In this document: positions 11,865 to 24,194 of the stretch, one piece after another | Numbering within the stretch: the first letter of the stretch is position 1 | Layout: each line of letters opens with the position of its first letter | Assembly: GCA_933228895.1 (NCBI GenBank) | Contig: OW121848.1 | Location: forward strand, 133,628,615 to 133,692,614 | From: Platycnemis pennipes | Taxonomy: Eukaryota > Arthropoda > Insecta > Odonata > Platycnemididae | Direction of reading: 5' to 3' | Length of the DNA stretch: 64,000 nucleotides | Translations under genes and position numbers: made by a program | Notes under the pieces: model-generated | Told to the model about the DNA's origin: nothing | The model's database searches: none | Seen by the model: only the letters and a program-made list of their open reading frames with translations

Positions 11865-12005
11865 TCATCGCTGATCATCAATTATAAGATTGCTTTGACG
11901 TAGCTCTCCATTGATTTTCTTATTAGCTAGCTTCATTAGCTAATGTATGCATAATTCTTCTCTTTTAACCCTTCTTTGATTGCTTCTCTCATACGAGGCC
12001 TTCCC
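11865..12005 (-). pseudogene. Non-LTR C-terminal tail fragment
   Basis: The complement encodes GRPRMREAIKEGLKEKNYAYI, an eroded form of the tail block GRPRMRYME..VK..KEK.YVNMKRLA, followed by the GAGAGCTACGTCAAAGCAATC end. The upstream part of the 147-codon frame has no resemblance and is not called. Confidence 0.65.
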
Positions 12006-12009
12006 GTTA

Positions 12010-14610
12010 TCTCTTGAGAGCTTGGGCGTGGACGGTGAAAGTTTAGCCGGATGGAGTAAATAGGAATAGGGAAGTGCTGGTAAGGGAAGGAAGAATGCTG
12101 GACGGAGAAGGTGAAGGGTTTACATTGGATGAAGGATTTATTGAGATGGAAAGGAAAATTGCATAGTGTGTTAGGAGGGTAAGAATATTGAGGAAAGGAA
12201 AAGAAGTTCAGAATATCGTAGGGCCAAGCAGTGAGTATTTCAAAAGAGAAATTATGCATCACAATCACCTGAATAGAATTAAGGCTGGAGGACAATCGAC
12301 GTAAACGGGTGACGAGAAACGTGTAACGTAGAACGTAAATAGATGGCGCATGGGTGGGAGAACGGAAAAAAAATAGCATATCGCTTTTTCTATCTTTCGT
12401 TTAACTTTCATAACCTTGGTCTAACTTTCTACTCTTCTATTTTGTTCCATGCTATGTAATACTCCTAAGATTGTAAACTAGCTAATTTATGAATGAAAAT
12501 GCTGGAAGCATAATTAACGGATGACGCAATTAAAAACATAATAAGTTTACTTAATGCTTGAATTCCTGTTTTCTATGAAAATCACGGCTTCTAAAATTTC
12601 AAAATATCTGACCAGCGTCGGAAAAACAACACTGAGAAAAGGATAGGGAAATTATTTTAATTATAACCAATAAGTAAATGTGGTATATTTTTTCGTTTGC
12701 ATGGCAATTTAGTGCCTTTTTTTGTTGTTCAGAATTGTTTCTAGCAAAAAACGTATAATCAGCACACAAAACCCTGATTTCAAAACAAATCATTTTGAAA
12801 ACGGCTGTTTGATTTCTTTAAATCCTAATTGAAAGCCTTTTACGTGGATACACTTTTTATTTTTTTATTTCAAAAAGACGTGTATTCAGCATAAAAATGC
12901 CTGATTTAAAAGCGATCCATTTCAAAAACGAATTTTCGTTTAATTAATTTTAAAAGGTTTAAGTGGTTAAATTTAAGGGGTTAATTTTACATTTTAGCGG
13001 TGAGTTTCACTTTAAATTTCTGATACGAGTGTGTATGATCCTCGGCGAGAATTTGCGTGTCAAAATCTAGTTTCAATAGCCTCCGTCTCCTTTCCCAACT
13101 CGCAAGGCAGCACGAAGAGAATTAAGTCAATCTCTCCACTCGTTCCCATCTCGTCGATTTTGAAATCTTGCGGATCTAACCTCTCCTGAATCAAGAGTCA
13201 TTTACAAAGGAGAGGAGCGGAAAAAAAACGCTGGCGGGACGTTGCAAAACGGTATTTGAACAGTTTCTTGAGCCGTAGGAAAAAGCGAATAAATAGTGAG
13301 TTGCATTCTGAAGCGGCAAGCGTCTTTTTGAAATCCCCTGACGTCACATATATCTACTCTTGCTCACTCTGGTGGCGAAAAGGAACTATGTATGGTACGT
13401 ATCTCTGTATTGCGAAAGGGCCTTTGAGCAAAGAGGTGATGGATTCCCTCAAGAGTTACCGACTTATTGAAAGGCGTTATTGACCCGAAGGGTCTTCAGA
13501 ATTTGGAGAATCTAAAGAGCTCTAAATGTGTCTTTAATCCGTTGCTACGTTGTAACTTTGGGGTGTTTGGTAGCAAAATATTGATTGAGACGATGATTAA
13601 ATGAATTTATCTAGAAACATCATAAAATATTCTCATTTTTCATAGATAATTATTTTATTTATATTATTATATGGGCATTATCAACACAGAGTTGTAATCT
13701 GGGAATTATTGGGGAGTCTGGTGAAGAACTGCCGTCCTATCTCTTTGAATTTATATCCCGACAGAAATATGGAATATTTTGAAGAATATCATGATATATT
13801 TTAAACAAAGAACATTTTCGCTCCAAAAAAAAATCATGAAAGTTAGATGCATTTCATTTAAATCTACATTTACGCAGAGTATTTTGCATTACAGATTGAA
13901 TATCAGCGCAAGTGACATATTTATATTTTGCTGTTTCAAACATGCCACTGGCTCTTGAAAAACTGATGTAAAAATATTCCACTAGAATTAATTTTAATTC
14001 ACGGCCATGTTTGAGGATTGAGTTCAAAATGAAACGTTTCAGTAAATTGTGTTCTCGTTGGTGTTTTCATTTCACATTTTTGGGTACATATTGCTCAATC
14101 ATATCATCAATATGTCGGAGCACCCGAAGTACCAAAAGCTAAGTATGCTTTAATTCACTATAATACCTAATTCGCGCAGTCACAGCTAGCCATCAACAGA
14201 TTACCAGCACACAGCATACAGCAGATTTGATTCAAGTTTATATTTACATCATTGAATAACCTAAATACATAATCAAATGAACCAGAAACACATAAAAAGT
14301 TTTGACTTGCGAAACTTTGATTCGATTTATATGTGAGCAGTTTTTCTTAGCCGCTCTGAAACGCTGAGGAAAATATAAGGTGTTCTCCTATTCTGAAGAA
14401 TTAAAAGACAAATAAAATTCCCTGTGTACAAATGTAGGACCGACAATTAAAATGAAAGAAGTGAGTAAAATCAATGAAAACTTTGATTCAGAGAGTGGTG
14501 TTATAAAGTTAATGCTATGGGGGCGTTTACTCGGAACTGAAATCGCTATTCTGCAAACGAAATCGTTGGATGAAAACGAAAAATGAATTTCAGTGAAAAA
14601 TTAATCTTCT
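12010..14610. other. No gene recognised
   Basis: 2.6 kb of AT-rich sequence without exon-like segments, RT motifs, terminal inverted repeats or tRNA-like boxes that I could detect. Confidence 0.4.
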
Positions 14611-14614
14611 TACC

Positions 14615-15070
14615 GGATCCATTCACTCATAAATCAAAAATTAAAAAAAGAAAAGTAAAGGTGAAGCCCACCGAACGAGCTGCGTTAAGGATATCTACGT
14701 CATCCCGTCTTTGAATGTTTTTAGGGAAAGGGAGGGGAGTGAAGGTGGGGGCAGAAGGTATGCTCGCACAGATTCTGTGGCAACCACTTCCATAAGCAGT
14801 CGACTGTGTGTCCTCCATTGTGATAAGGCAAAGGAGCTTTGCAGTCACAGTTGTGATTGGATGAAGCGGATGACATATTAGTCCTTAGCACCCCCCACTT
14901 TTCCGAAAGGGTTAAAAACATTAGTTTTTCGCCGCTTATAACTGGAGAAAAAATTGACGGATGGAAAAACGGAAAAATACGTTTCTTTTTATTTTAAAAG
15001 CTCTATCAGATTCGGCAATAAAAATATGGTAAACGACCCCATTCTTTAACTTTTGACTGCATCATGGATG
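14615..15070. repeat. Interspersed repeat, inverted copy at 26.99 kb
   Basis: About 450 bp here matches the complement of 26990-27385. Shared landmarks include CACTCATAAATCAAAA, GAAAGTGGAAAAGT-like blocks, TTAACTGGAGAAAAAATTGA-like sequence and TATGGTAAACGACCCCATT. Non-coding; short open frames here are incidental. Confidence 0.75.
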
Positions 15071-15074
15071 CTGA

Positions 15075-16145
15075 TTTAAAGATACGACCGCTTCTGTTTT
15101 TCAACAGTTTGGTTTCCAAGCGTAGCCAATAGGGACTCGCATAGTCACGTGCTCTTTTTTTTACGAGATTTCGATCGTTGATTCATACTTAAAAATACCA
15201 AAAACACAGATTACTTAAGTACATTTCATTCGAGCTCAATAAAATGCATAGATACTATGATTTATTTATTTATCTGAAAAAAAGTCCCCAAAAATGGCAC
15301 TCAGGCGAATTAAATTGGTGGACGCATGACAACAAATAAAAATAAACAATAAATACTTAGGAAGATTACAATAGAAAGTAACAGATTAGTCATATAAACA
15401 AAACGTACAACATGGAGAGGGACTTAGCGGGGTGTAGACAGAGGAGAGGGGGTGTTTGCGACCAATAGATTAGTAATTACGGATTTGAACACGGAGGGCG
15501 AGGAGCAGAGGTCCAGTGAGGATGAATGCGAGGCTAGGGAGTTGAAAATTTTCGGGATACGGTGCAATAGGGAACGCTGGGATATTGAGAGACGAAATTT
15601 GGGGATTTTAAGGGGACAACTTTTGCGAGTGGAAGGAAGAAGGAACATGAAGTGGGAAGAGAGGAAGAAGGTCATTGGTACGGAGAGTACCACTCCAAAC
15701 ACTGTGGAGTAACTTCATGTCGCAAAGAACAAGTCGGAGGAAGAGGTTTGGGGATAGCGTAGGGAGGAAAGGATAGATTCTCGCGTAGAATCTCTGAGGA
15801 AAGGGATGCCATGACGGGCAATGGCAAGAAAGAAATTGACAGGCCGATTAATTGGCGCACAGTATTCTAATATAGGGAGGACAATTCAAAAAAATATTGT
15901 ACGGAGAGCAAACGGGTCATGTATGATCAAATATCATTCACACATTAGTAATTCTAGGTGGGTAAATAGTGTTTTATCCGTGTTATTAATTTGGTTAATT
16001 CACATACAGCAGCCAAGATGGTAACACTGAAAAGAGATAGCAGAAAGATACGTAAACAGCACGTGACCACGAGAAGAATCCCTATGGGCTAAGATTGACA
16101 ACCAACCTGTTGAAAAATAGACGCGGTCCTTTCTTTCAACCGGTA
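15075..16145. repeat. Inverted repeats flanking an RT fragment
   Basis: The segment 15080-15175 (GACCGCTTCTGTTTTTCAAC, then AGCCAATAGGGACTC, then GTCACGTGCT) is an imperfect inverted copy of 16045-16145. Between the arms lies the minus-strand RT remnant. The arrangement resembles an element with inverted ends, or a retrotransposon trapped in one. Confidence 0.6.
15250..15910 (-). pseudogene. CR1/L2-like RT C-terminal fragment
   Basis: The minus strand reads ILEYCAP near 15870, a degraded middle, and then RSLLHRIPKIFNSLASHSSS...SPSVFKSVITNLL. This is the conserved end of many CR1/L2-type RTs (YRIPK.FN.L...S...FK..L..LL). Frame changes between the two blocks show decay. It is less certain than the other RT fragments. 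Confidence 0.55.
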
Positions 16146-16364
16146 CCATATATACGGTTGCCACTGGTTAGGCGAGGTAGCAAGCCAAGGAGGTTAGAAG
16201 GTACTGGAGAAAAAGTCGCAGCTGGTTAGAGAAGCCGTTGGCCATCTTGGTAGGCACGGACATACGGGATAGCTACTCTCGATATGCTTTGATATGCTCC
16301 CTTTGCCATTTTTACCTTTTTAAATAGTTAAGTTTAAATTAGTATATTATTACTAACCCCTTTT

Positions 16365-16465
16365 TGTGCATGATATGTAGTGCATGTTTGGTGAGCATTC
16401 ACCCCCTGCCACACACCTTTATCGTGGCTTGCAGGGTATTAATGGGTATTATTAGATGTAGATAG
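16365..16465 (+). mobile_element. CR1-like 3' terminus
   Basis: GTGCATGTTTGGTGAGCATT, then CACCCCCTGCCACACACC, GTGGCTTGCAGGGTATTAA and TTAGATGTAGATAGG. The plus-oriented family end with a degenerate GTAGAT tail. Confidence 0.8.
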
Positions 16466-16714
16466 GTACTCGTAGGGATGAAGTTGTTCATATACGCGGT
16501 AAAACGTAGAGTAGTAAGATGAATAACGGAATGCCTTTATAAATTTCATCAAAGAAATAGAGAAAAATGAGAAGCAAGGAAACAAGCACAAATGTTTAAT
16601 TATGTTAAACCCGAACAATTTTTACTCATAAAATTATTTCCCAGTGGTTGATGGTTTCAGGCGTAACTTTATGAAATTTGCTTGAATTTATTATGAATAA
16701 TACGATAAAATTTG

Positions 16715-17070
16715 AAACCTTGTAATTATTTATTTCACACTACTACCACAATGGTTTCGACGGTTAACGCCATATTCAGGTACAAATTACTGAAATATTA
16801 TTGCTTACATACAGTTGAGGTTGGAGAGGGGGAGAGGTTTCCTGCTCGTATAGGTGTGGGGGGGGGGGGGGGTGGAAAAGAAGAAAGTTGGGTGGGGGAG
16901 AGAACAAAACCTTCTTTTCCATCCCCCCCACATCTATAAAATACCTCTCCCACCCACCAACCTCAACTGTAGGTAAGCGACAACATTTCTGTAATTTGTA
17001 ACTGATTATGACCTAAACCGTCGAAGCCAAGATAATAATAATGTGAAATACATAATAACTGTGGAATTAT
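16715..17070. repeat. Foldback repeat with poly-G loop
   Basis: Two imperfect complementary arms of more than 100 bp (about 16725-16840 and 16935-17050) share TACAGTTGAGGTTGG, CTTACATACAG-like and GGTTTCGACGGTT-like blocks. The loop region has a 14-base-plus G run at about 16858 and its C-rich counterpart at about 16923. Read as DNA it would form a long hairpin; it is probably a foldback or MITE element. Confidence 0.75.
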
Positions 17071-17164
17071 AAAGTTTATCCCATCATTCATAATGTATTT
17101 TCCAGGGTAATCATTTAATAACCTAAGGAAGGTTAACAGTCACCGCAGGGATGGCATTTGGGTC

Positions 17165-17325
17165 CGCTTTAATTATCAATTGTTTAATAGTTCTGCAGTC
17201 TCCCTTAAAGACTGAATGAAGCACAAACATTTTTTGCGGAGCATAATCCTTCCCAAGCATCCCTATTCTGGTTTCATTGTCACCCATAGATAAACATGTC
17301 AATGCCTCCTCATGTGCGTTCTAAA
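17165..17325 (-). repeat. Interspersed repeat (inverted copy of 6505-6735)
   Basis: CCTTCCCAAGCATCCCTATT and TTTCATTGTCACCCATAG are the complement of the 6.5 kb and 18.6 kb copies. Confidence 0.55.
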
Positions 17326-17329
17326 CCTC

Positions 17330-17995
17330 CTTGGAGTGAATGGCAACGGGACCCGTTAACGACAACTGGTATTGCAATACCTACTGGCTAAATGTTGCCC
17401 CATGATTCGTTAGAATTGCGTCTCGTCTTTCTCCCCAGGCTTTCTTCGTCAGTTTCCGAAATTAAATGGATGCGAATTAATGCCTTCCCGCATTTATGTA
17501 ACGTACTTCCGTTTCTAATTTCCGAGATTCCGCCCGATTTTGAGCTGATGCTCATCGTTCTCCGGCACGCAAGCCACGAACTAATAATTCCCGTCGACAG
17601 ACGATTAGTCGCAAGGCGTCCTTTTATCGCTTGATTAGGGCTTATGATTCTAAATGCGTCGCCTTGGAGATAATATTTTTTTGTAGGTCACGGTGCAATC
17701 GAATATCCAAGACTGGGGTCTAATGAGAGAGAGAGAGAGATCATTGGGTTAGTGATAAGAAGACGAACGCTGGACGCATTCAATGACATCGAAACCGCTA
17801 TACTGCCTCCATTTGGAAGGCTAAGCCAATAGTGCCTCCGCTAAATTAGAATGCCGTTTCGAAACTGTGGCTGGATGATTCTGGTTACCATTTTAGAAAT
17901 AAATATTAATAATTATGCTTGGGGGATGTGCCACAGCGTCCACCTATTGCGGTCCAACTCTACCTTCTCCCTTCGCTTGCTTCGCCATTATGCCA
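17330..17995. other. No gene recognised
   Basis: Short open frames only. A short GA dinucleotide tract lies near 17727-17742. Confidence 0.4.
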
Positions 17996-18000
17996 ACCAA

Positions 18001-18575
18001 TCTACATCTACACGATACCCTGCAAGCCACCGCGAAGGTGTGTGGCAGGGGATGAAGATCACTAAGCATGCACTACGACAAGCAAACGAGCAACTATAGG
18101 GTGTCATGCAACTAGATTGTTAGTATCTATAGTATTTAAGGGATTAATACATGCATCATGCACTACAGACTACTCTAAAATATTTCCCCTACCTATCCCT
18201 TTGCTATGCTGCCTATTCTGTTCTCTTATAGTACGGGGGAAAATGCCATTTTTGAATCTATGAGTACGACAATCTATCTCTCTAATCTTATTTTTGTGGT
18301 CGAATACGCTGGTACGCTGGTTTTTTTAATGTGTGCCTAACATCTTCAGTAAAGCTATCCGATTGAAATTTCTCTAATAGATTTAATCTGGACCTTAACC
18401 TACGCTCTGACTATGATTCCCACCCTAATTCTTGTATTAATATTGAAACACTACTCAACCTATCGTAACACCTTTGAACGAACCTAGCTGCTCTACGCTG
18501 CACACTGTCTAGTTCTCGATAAATTTCATCTAGTGATTTGTCGACACAATTTTCCCAATCATTTCTCATAGGGCC
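18001..18575 (-). pseudogene. CR1-like element, RT C-terminus plus 3' terminus
   Basis: The minus strand starts in the RT tail (ELGWESQSERRLRSRLN, then a degraded AYYARFDHKNK, DCRTDRFKMAF) and continues through the 3' UTR. It ends at the family terminus CCCTGCCACACACCTTCGCG, GGTGGCTTGCAGGGTATCGT and GTAGATGTAGATT at about 18005-18050. It is 5' truncated with several stops. It shows that the short terminal blocks elsewhere belong to a CR1-like element. Confidence 0.8.
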
Positions 18576-18599
18576 AAAGAGGTTAGTAGGTGTAAAAGA

Positions 18600-18690
18600 A
18601 ATGATAGCCTACGGGTGTCAATGAAGCCAGATGTAGGGTGTTTGGGAAGGATTAAGCTCAACCCCTTCGGAACAAAGCTTTACGTTTCAC
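18600..18690. repeat. Interspersed repeat (copy of 6505 block)
   Basis: GGGTGTCAATGAAGCCAGAT and GTTTGGGAAGGATTAAGC match the 6.5 kb copy in the same orientation. Confidence 0.55.
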
Positions 18691-18804
18691 TCCTTAGATC
18701 AGCTTTTCTCCTCCATTAATCCCTGAGAGAGTCAACTTAAACAATGGGTTTGGTCGCCAAGGTGAAGGTTTCTCAAAACAGCACAATTTGACTAAGTATC
18801 GACG

Positions 18805-19215
18805 TATTGGAAGTGCAAGTGTAGACGTAAGGAAGCAATTCATCAGAACTTATATCTAGAGCATGTTTATTTACGGTAGTGCGGCATGGACGATGAGAGC
18901 AGCAAAGAAGAAAAGGGTGGAAGCATTCGAAATATGGTGCTACCGAAGAGTGATGAAGATAAAATGGATCGACCGAGTGACAAATGAAGAAGTCCGAAGA
19001 AGAGAGGGAGAAAAGAGATGTCTGCTGAAAACTATAAAAAGAAGACGGGACAACCTAATCGGCCATATCTTAAGACACGATGGCCTGATGGAGACAATTG
19101 TCCAAGGAAAAGTGAACGGGAAGAATGTAAAAGGCAGGTCTCGTAAAATTTACATTGAACAGGTCGTAAAGGACGTGAAATAGAGGAATTACTTTAATAT
19201 GAAGAGGTTGGCTGA
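18805..19215 (+). pseudogene. Non-LTR C-terminal tail, long open copy
   Basis: Encodes VDVRKQFIRTYI, a stop, and then a 106-codon open frame SMFIYGSAAWTMRAAKKKRV...WCYRRVMKIKWIDRVTNEEV...DNLIGHILRHDGLMETIVQGK...KGRSRK...VVKDVK. This conserved tail follows the RT domain in RTE-like/CR1-like arthropod elements usually annotated as mobile-element reverse transcriptases. The RT core and endonuclease are absent. The typical end KKRLADDDDDD-like (GAAGAGGTTGGCTGATGATG) follows. Confidence 0.8.
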
Positions 19216-19219
19216 TGAT

Positions 19220-20100
19220 GATGTTGATCGACATAATTTATTAAAGTTTTCATGAATTGAAACAGAAAGCCGTATTTCATGATTACAATTAGATTTTTGA
19301 TGGTATTTCAGTTCTTGTGATTAACCTCTTTTTTTGTACGACAATAAATAATAATTTAAACGTCGAAAACAAGATAATACTGCAAGCTTAATAACCGATT
19401 TGACCGTGTTTGCTTTTGGGAAATTGTAAAAGTGTGTAAATTCGAACTCAAAACTATTAGGTAAGTAAAATATATGCTATACTCTGCAAATAAACGGCAT
19501 CTGATGATTTACCAAATTTCAAGTTCGTGCAAGTTATGGTTCCTAAAATAGTTGAGCACTACTCTACCTCGTGACGATTTTGAGCTTGTATCTTTACATC
19601 AAAGAATTAATGCATCAATTCATAATATTAAATCGATATAATTATTTAAAATGGTGCCTTTCTATGCAATAGCAATGAATATTTTTTGTTCCGAGTCCCA
19701 ATATGTATACAAAATATTGCTTAAAATCCTAAAAATTACATTACAGAGCCATTTGCCGCATTTCCCAGCCTCTATAGTACGTACTGGTTCATGTCCCGGA
19801 CGAATCAGTCTATTAAGACGCAAAGGATTTTTTTTTTGGGTTTGGTTATAACAGTAAAAATAACAATAAACATCTGTAGAAGATAAAAACCCATCGTCAT
19901 GATATGGAATTGCCGAATTCGAAAATTAGTAACTATTCTAAAGTTATCTGTGGTAGAACCCAAAACAATGAATGAATGTTAGAGAGAGCTCATGTAGCTT
20001 GCTACGGCAAGGCTGACTGCGGCAAAAGATGAAGGAGAAAGGGTATCGTTCTAATCAACTCATTTATAAGCCATATTTTAAAGAAAATACAGCATTCGTG
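19220..20100. other. No gene recognised
   Basis: AT-rich, no supported features. Confidence 0.4.
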
Positions 20101-20170
20101 CCCGAAGTGGGATACAAACCCACGACCATTGATCGAGGAGGCCTGCTAGCTACTGCGACCGGCAGAATTT
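20100..20170 (-). mobile_element. tRNA-like SINE head
   Basis: The minus strand has GGTCGCAGTAGCTAGCAGGC followed 30 bp later by a B-box-like GGTTTGTATCC inside a CCCG-rich stem. The body is not clearly recognisable. Confidence 0.55.
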
Positions 20171-20699
20171 CTTGCATTTCTTGTCCCAAGTCTTCACAAT
20201 GGAAACTCCTTACAAGGCGTCAATTAAACAGGAATGGAATATGGGAAAGGAAAACTTTGGAGAGTTTCACTCCAGGATTCTTTTACGAGGGAGAAAGAGA
20301 GAGGTGAATTCAATTCGTCGTGCGATTATCCACTTCGTCGAGTGGCAAGCGTGGATTGCGTCAGGTGAAGATATATATCGTTAGACACGAGTTGGTTCGC
20401 AATAAGTATTCGTAATGTTCAGACAAAAGATCGCGGGAGAATAGACAGAAATGTCGGCATCTACGTCTATTTGCTGCAATTTCCCTTTGTACAGAGAGCG
20501 AGAGATAGAGAGTGAGTTACTCCTCAAGGTCCTTTCCGCAGGAAAGGTAATGACCGAAAGAATGGGAGAAGGAGAGGGTCAGTCGATCGTCAGTGCAGTC
20601 AATGGACCTTGTTTTATATCATTTTTTTCCAAGATTGCGTCGTAACTGTGTAAGTCAACAACGGACGTGAAACCGATTTAACTTTACCTTAATCCGAAT

Positions 20700-21250
20700 G
20701 CATTAGGTTTGATCAGAGAGCTAGAAAATGAGCAGCTTAGAGCATCTAGGTCTGTTAAAAGATGTTACTATAGGCATAGTAGCGCATCAGAATTAATACA
20801 AGAATTACGTTGGTAATCGTTATCAGATCGTATGTTGAAGTACAGGTTGAATCTGCTACAGAAATTCATAGCGGATTACTTTACGGAAGATGTCACGTAT
20901 GTATTCAAAACACTAGCGTATTATGCTAGACCAGATGAAAAAGATTAGAGTTAGGTTGTCGTACTGATGGATTCATAATGTCATTTTTCCCCCGTACTAT
21001 AAGAGAACACAGTAGGCAGCATAGCAAAGGGATAGGTAGGGGAAATATTGTTGGAGTAGTCTGTAGTGCATGATGGATGTATCAACAACCAATTCCTTTA
21101 TTACTATGTAGATACTAACCATCCAGCTGAATGTGACCCTATTATGTAGCATGTTTCCATGTAGTAGCATGTTTGCATGTCAATAGTGCATGTTTGGCAA
21201 TCTTCGACCCCTGCCACACACCCTCGCGGTGGCTTGCAGGGTATCGCTTT
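20700..21250 (+). pseudogene. CR1-like element, RT C-terminus plus 3' terminus
   Basis: Plus-oriented. The RT tail is recognisable (a degraded ELRW..SDRMLKYRLNLLQKF, YVFKTLAYYARPDE), followed by a frameshifted SFFPRTIREHSRQHSKGIG-like block, the 3' UTR, and the terminus CCCCTGCCACACACCCTCGC...GGCTTGCAGGGTATCG at 21210-21247. No GTAGAT tail remains. Confidence 0.8.
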
Positions 21251-21254
21251 AAAA

Positions 21255-22230
21255 AATACCTTAGAGCAGTTTTAAAAGTTCCATAGCTAATGATGTGCGT
21301 TCACACGGAAATGAAAATGGTTAGGAGATATTTTTATGGGGTATATTAGACAAATCTGGTTTGACGTAATAGAAAGAGAAAATATAAATTTATTGCTCCG
21401 TAAGAAGAAAAAAATTTTTTTTTAAACTTACAAGCAACGAAAATCAATTTGTAACTAGGTGTCCTCCAGGGCAATCGGCCTGAATGTGTGGACGCCTTCA
21501 AACAAGAAAAATACAATACTGTTGACCCAATGAACTTCTACTTAGCACTTACGACAAAGACATTTGAGATTTCACTCAAACTCTTTGCAGTCCTAACATT
21601 CGTAGATAATATATTAAATGCCTTGGACTCTATGTAAAGGAAACAACGTTTATATTCGTATAAGTTGAGTGGGCTTCGGTATAATATAAGAAAATCGTTT
21701 CTAGGAGTACAAGAGTGTGGTTTTTTTTAACATTTTTGGCACATTTCCACTGCAAATAAAAATTAATCTCAAAACCTTGAATACACACAAATGCCTAAGC
21801 GGTAATAGCCCTAGTATCTTACAAATGGGGAAGGGAAGTTTCAAAACAACCTTTTCGGGCTCTCACTCGAACAATATCCTTGAGTGCATTTTTGTACATA
21901 CGGTACATGCCTCTTATTCTTGTTGAGTTCGTTCCTTTTCCTCGTTTTTAAGCCGACTAGACTTTTTTTCTAAATAATCTCTGTAGTTGGTGCATTGACG
22001 CGGCAAGTCAAAAGTCTACAATGTCAATAAGGTAGCAACAAGCAAATTATATGAAATAAATCGAATGGAACTTGATTGATTATTCATTTTTACTATGTTC
22101 TAAATCCTTAATCCCGAGTTTCTAAACAGTTTTTCATCTGGAAATTTCCGACACGCCTGCTGCACATAACAGCAACATAATATCTTACAGCTGTATCCCC
22201 GCCCTTTGCGATAATTTAAAATGGTTCCAT
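21255..22230. other. No gene recognised
   Basis: AT-rich with no supported features. Confidence 0.4.
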
Positions 22231-22234
22231 CCAT

Positions 22235-22780
22235 ACGTGCAACTTAATCAACTTAATCGGCCACATCAACTTAATCGGAGACGATGTCCTGATGAAGGCA
22301 ATCGCCGAGAGAATATCTTAGCTGAAACAAAACTATTTAATAAATATTCAAAAAACAAAGCAAGCATGCATTAAAGTGCGGTTAATTTGGATAGCGAAAA
22401 TTCTTCATACTGACGTGCAACTACCTAGGATACCTATTGATAAACTTGTGTAGGTATACGTTATTGAAAATGGCTACTCAGATTTATAGCATTACGAGAA
22501 AGACGGCCTAAACCTGTCGGTTCAGCAATCAATTTCCCGAATTTTATTTTTTTTATTCAATTTACCACCTCAACAAAGAAATAACCGCACCAGTGCCTAA
22601 TATTAGAATGGGAAGAATAGAAAAGGCAGGCCTCGTATGATACATATGGGACAAGTTGGGAAGGATGTGAAAGAAAGGAACTGCGTTAATATGAAGAGGT
22701 TGGCCAATAGAAGAATCGAGTGGAGGGCTGCGTCAAACCAATCCAATAGGATTGTTCCGATGACGATGACACATCGTGTT
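22235..22780 (+). pseudogene. Non-LTR tail split by a nested insertion
   Basis: The first part (22235-22310) covers ACTTAATCGG...GATGTCCTGATGAAGGCAATCG. The second (22608-22780) resumes at ATGGGAAGAATAGAAAAGGC and runs through GTGAAAGAAAGGAACTGCG, AAGAGGTTGGCCAAT and the usual end GGCTGCGTCAAACCAATCC. The intervening about 297 bp are foreign. Confidence 0.75.
22311..22607 (-). mobile_element. CR1-like 3' UTR fragment nested in another element
   Basis: Contains GCAACTACCTAGGATACC, TATTGATAAACTTGTG and AACCTGTCGGTTCAGCAATC in the same order as the 3' UTR of the copies at 23.5, 28.1 and 32.4 kb. It interrupts the tail fragment on both sides. Confidence 0.65.
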
Positions 22781-23379
22781 GTCTGCCGCCTCAATTTTGA
22801 GTGAGAAACTTGCGTTCATTACGCTCGTCGCTGTCGATATATCGCGATATTACTCAACCCTGACTGGAGAAAAAATATTGAGGTCACGCAGTATGCCCAT
22901 GTTCAAGATGAACCACGGAGCTTTGTTCACATGCAAAACAACTCCGAATATTTAATGCGCGCCGTAGATACACAACCATCTCTGCGCAATCCTCTAGCAG
23001 TCGCTTCGCTCCTCATAACTATCTTGCTCAGCCTCGAGGTCGTAGACGGACGCGAAAAAAAAAATATTAAGGAGAAGAAATTTCTCCGAAACGTCCGGAA
23101 ACAGTTTGATCGAGTTCAGACGTCTGATGACGCCACTCCCAGTCACCATCTAGGAAAGACTTGAGGGCTATCGTTTGTTCCCGTCTGCGGAACCGAGGAG
23201 AAATTCCATATGCTCTTGGAGTCTTCTAGAGTTCGTTGACCCTGGAAGATTAGCAGAAAAGTAGAAGGCAAAAAAAATCAAAGAAGGAGGAACATCCGTC
23301 ACATCTGAACGATTAAAAAATAAACAAGGAAAGAACAGAATTGGCGATAAACACATAAATATCTATCATATAGAGAGTT

Positions 23380-24190
23380 TAATCTGCATCTACATAATAC
23401 CCTTCAAGACACCATAAAGGTATGTGGCAGGGGGTGAATTCTCACCAAACATACACTACATATCATGCATTAAAAGAATTAGTAATAATATTCTAGTCTA
23501 CACTTCACAATTTAAAAAAGATAAAAATAGCAAAGCAAGAATGGAAAAACATGCTTTATGTTGGGTTAGATTCAAGTCCTTATACCAACATACAACTAAC
23601 TATGATATCCATTTATACACTCGTATGTAGGCTATCGGATATGCATACAGCTATCCATGTCCCTAATTGTTCGAGGAAAGAAGGACATTTTGAATTTGTC
23701 GGTTTGGCAATCAATTCCTCTGATTTTGTGGTAATGTTCCAGTCTACCATGGAGTTCGCAAAATATTTTTAATGTCATCAGTGATTATTCTATCTTGGAG
23801 TTATGAAATAAATTAAGTCCAAATTTCATCCTACGGGTCGGACGATAATTCCCATTTTCATTCATTTGGTAGACTGGTTATGGTAATATAGGTAGTTATC
23901 GTACCGTCCCATTAAAATCATGCCGATCTTCGGTGCACTAGTTCCAGTTCATTATTTAGGCCTATTTCGTATGGATCCCGTACACTGGCAGCGTATTTCA
24001 AATGCGGTCTGACGAGGGAAAAGTAGTTTATTTCTCGTATCTGACCGTCACGTTTACCCAGTACTCTCTTGATAAATTCCAGTTTACGATTAGCTTGACC
24101 CATTATTTCGCGCATGTGTTTACCCCAGGAAAGATCATGTGTAGATGGGTAACTATAGTAGGCAGAGGTTGGAATATTTCCATATTCCAA
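23380..24190 (-). pseudogene. CR1-like element, RT C-terminus plus 3' terminus
   Basis: The minus strand starts at HDLSWGKHMREIMGQANRKL, EFIKRVLGKRD and SLVRPHLKYAASVRDPYEIG (24190-23920), continues through RT tail sequence and a 3' UTR, and ends at CCCTGCCACATACCTTTATG, GGTGTCTTGAAGGGTATTAT and GTAGATGCAGATT near 23385-23440. The frame is open for 90 codons but lacks the catalytic FADD block, so it is 5' truncated. Confidence 0.85.
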
Positions 24191-24194
24191 ATAT

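Noticed and set aside
11936..12379. 147-codon open frame on the minus strand
   Set aside because: Only its last 25 residues have a family match (retrotransposon tail); the rest is a chance extension.
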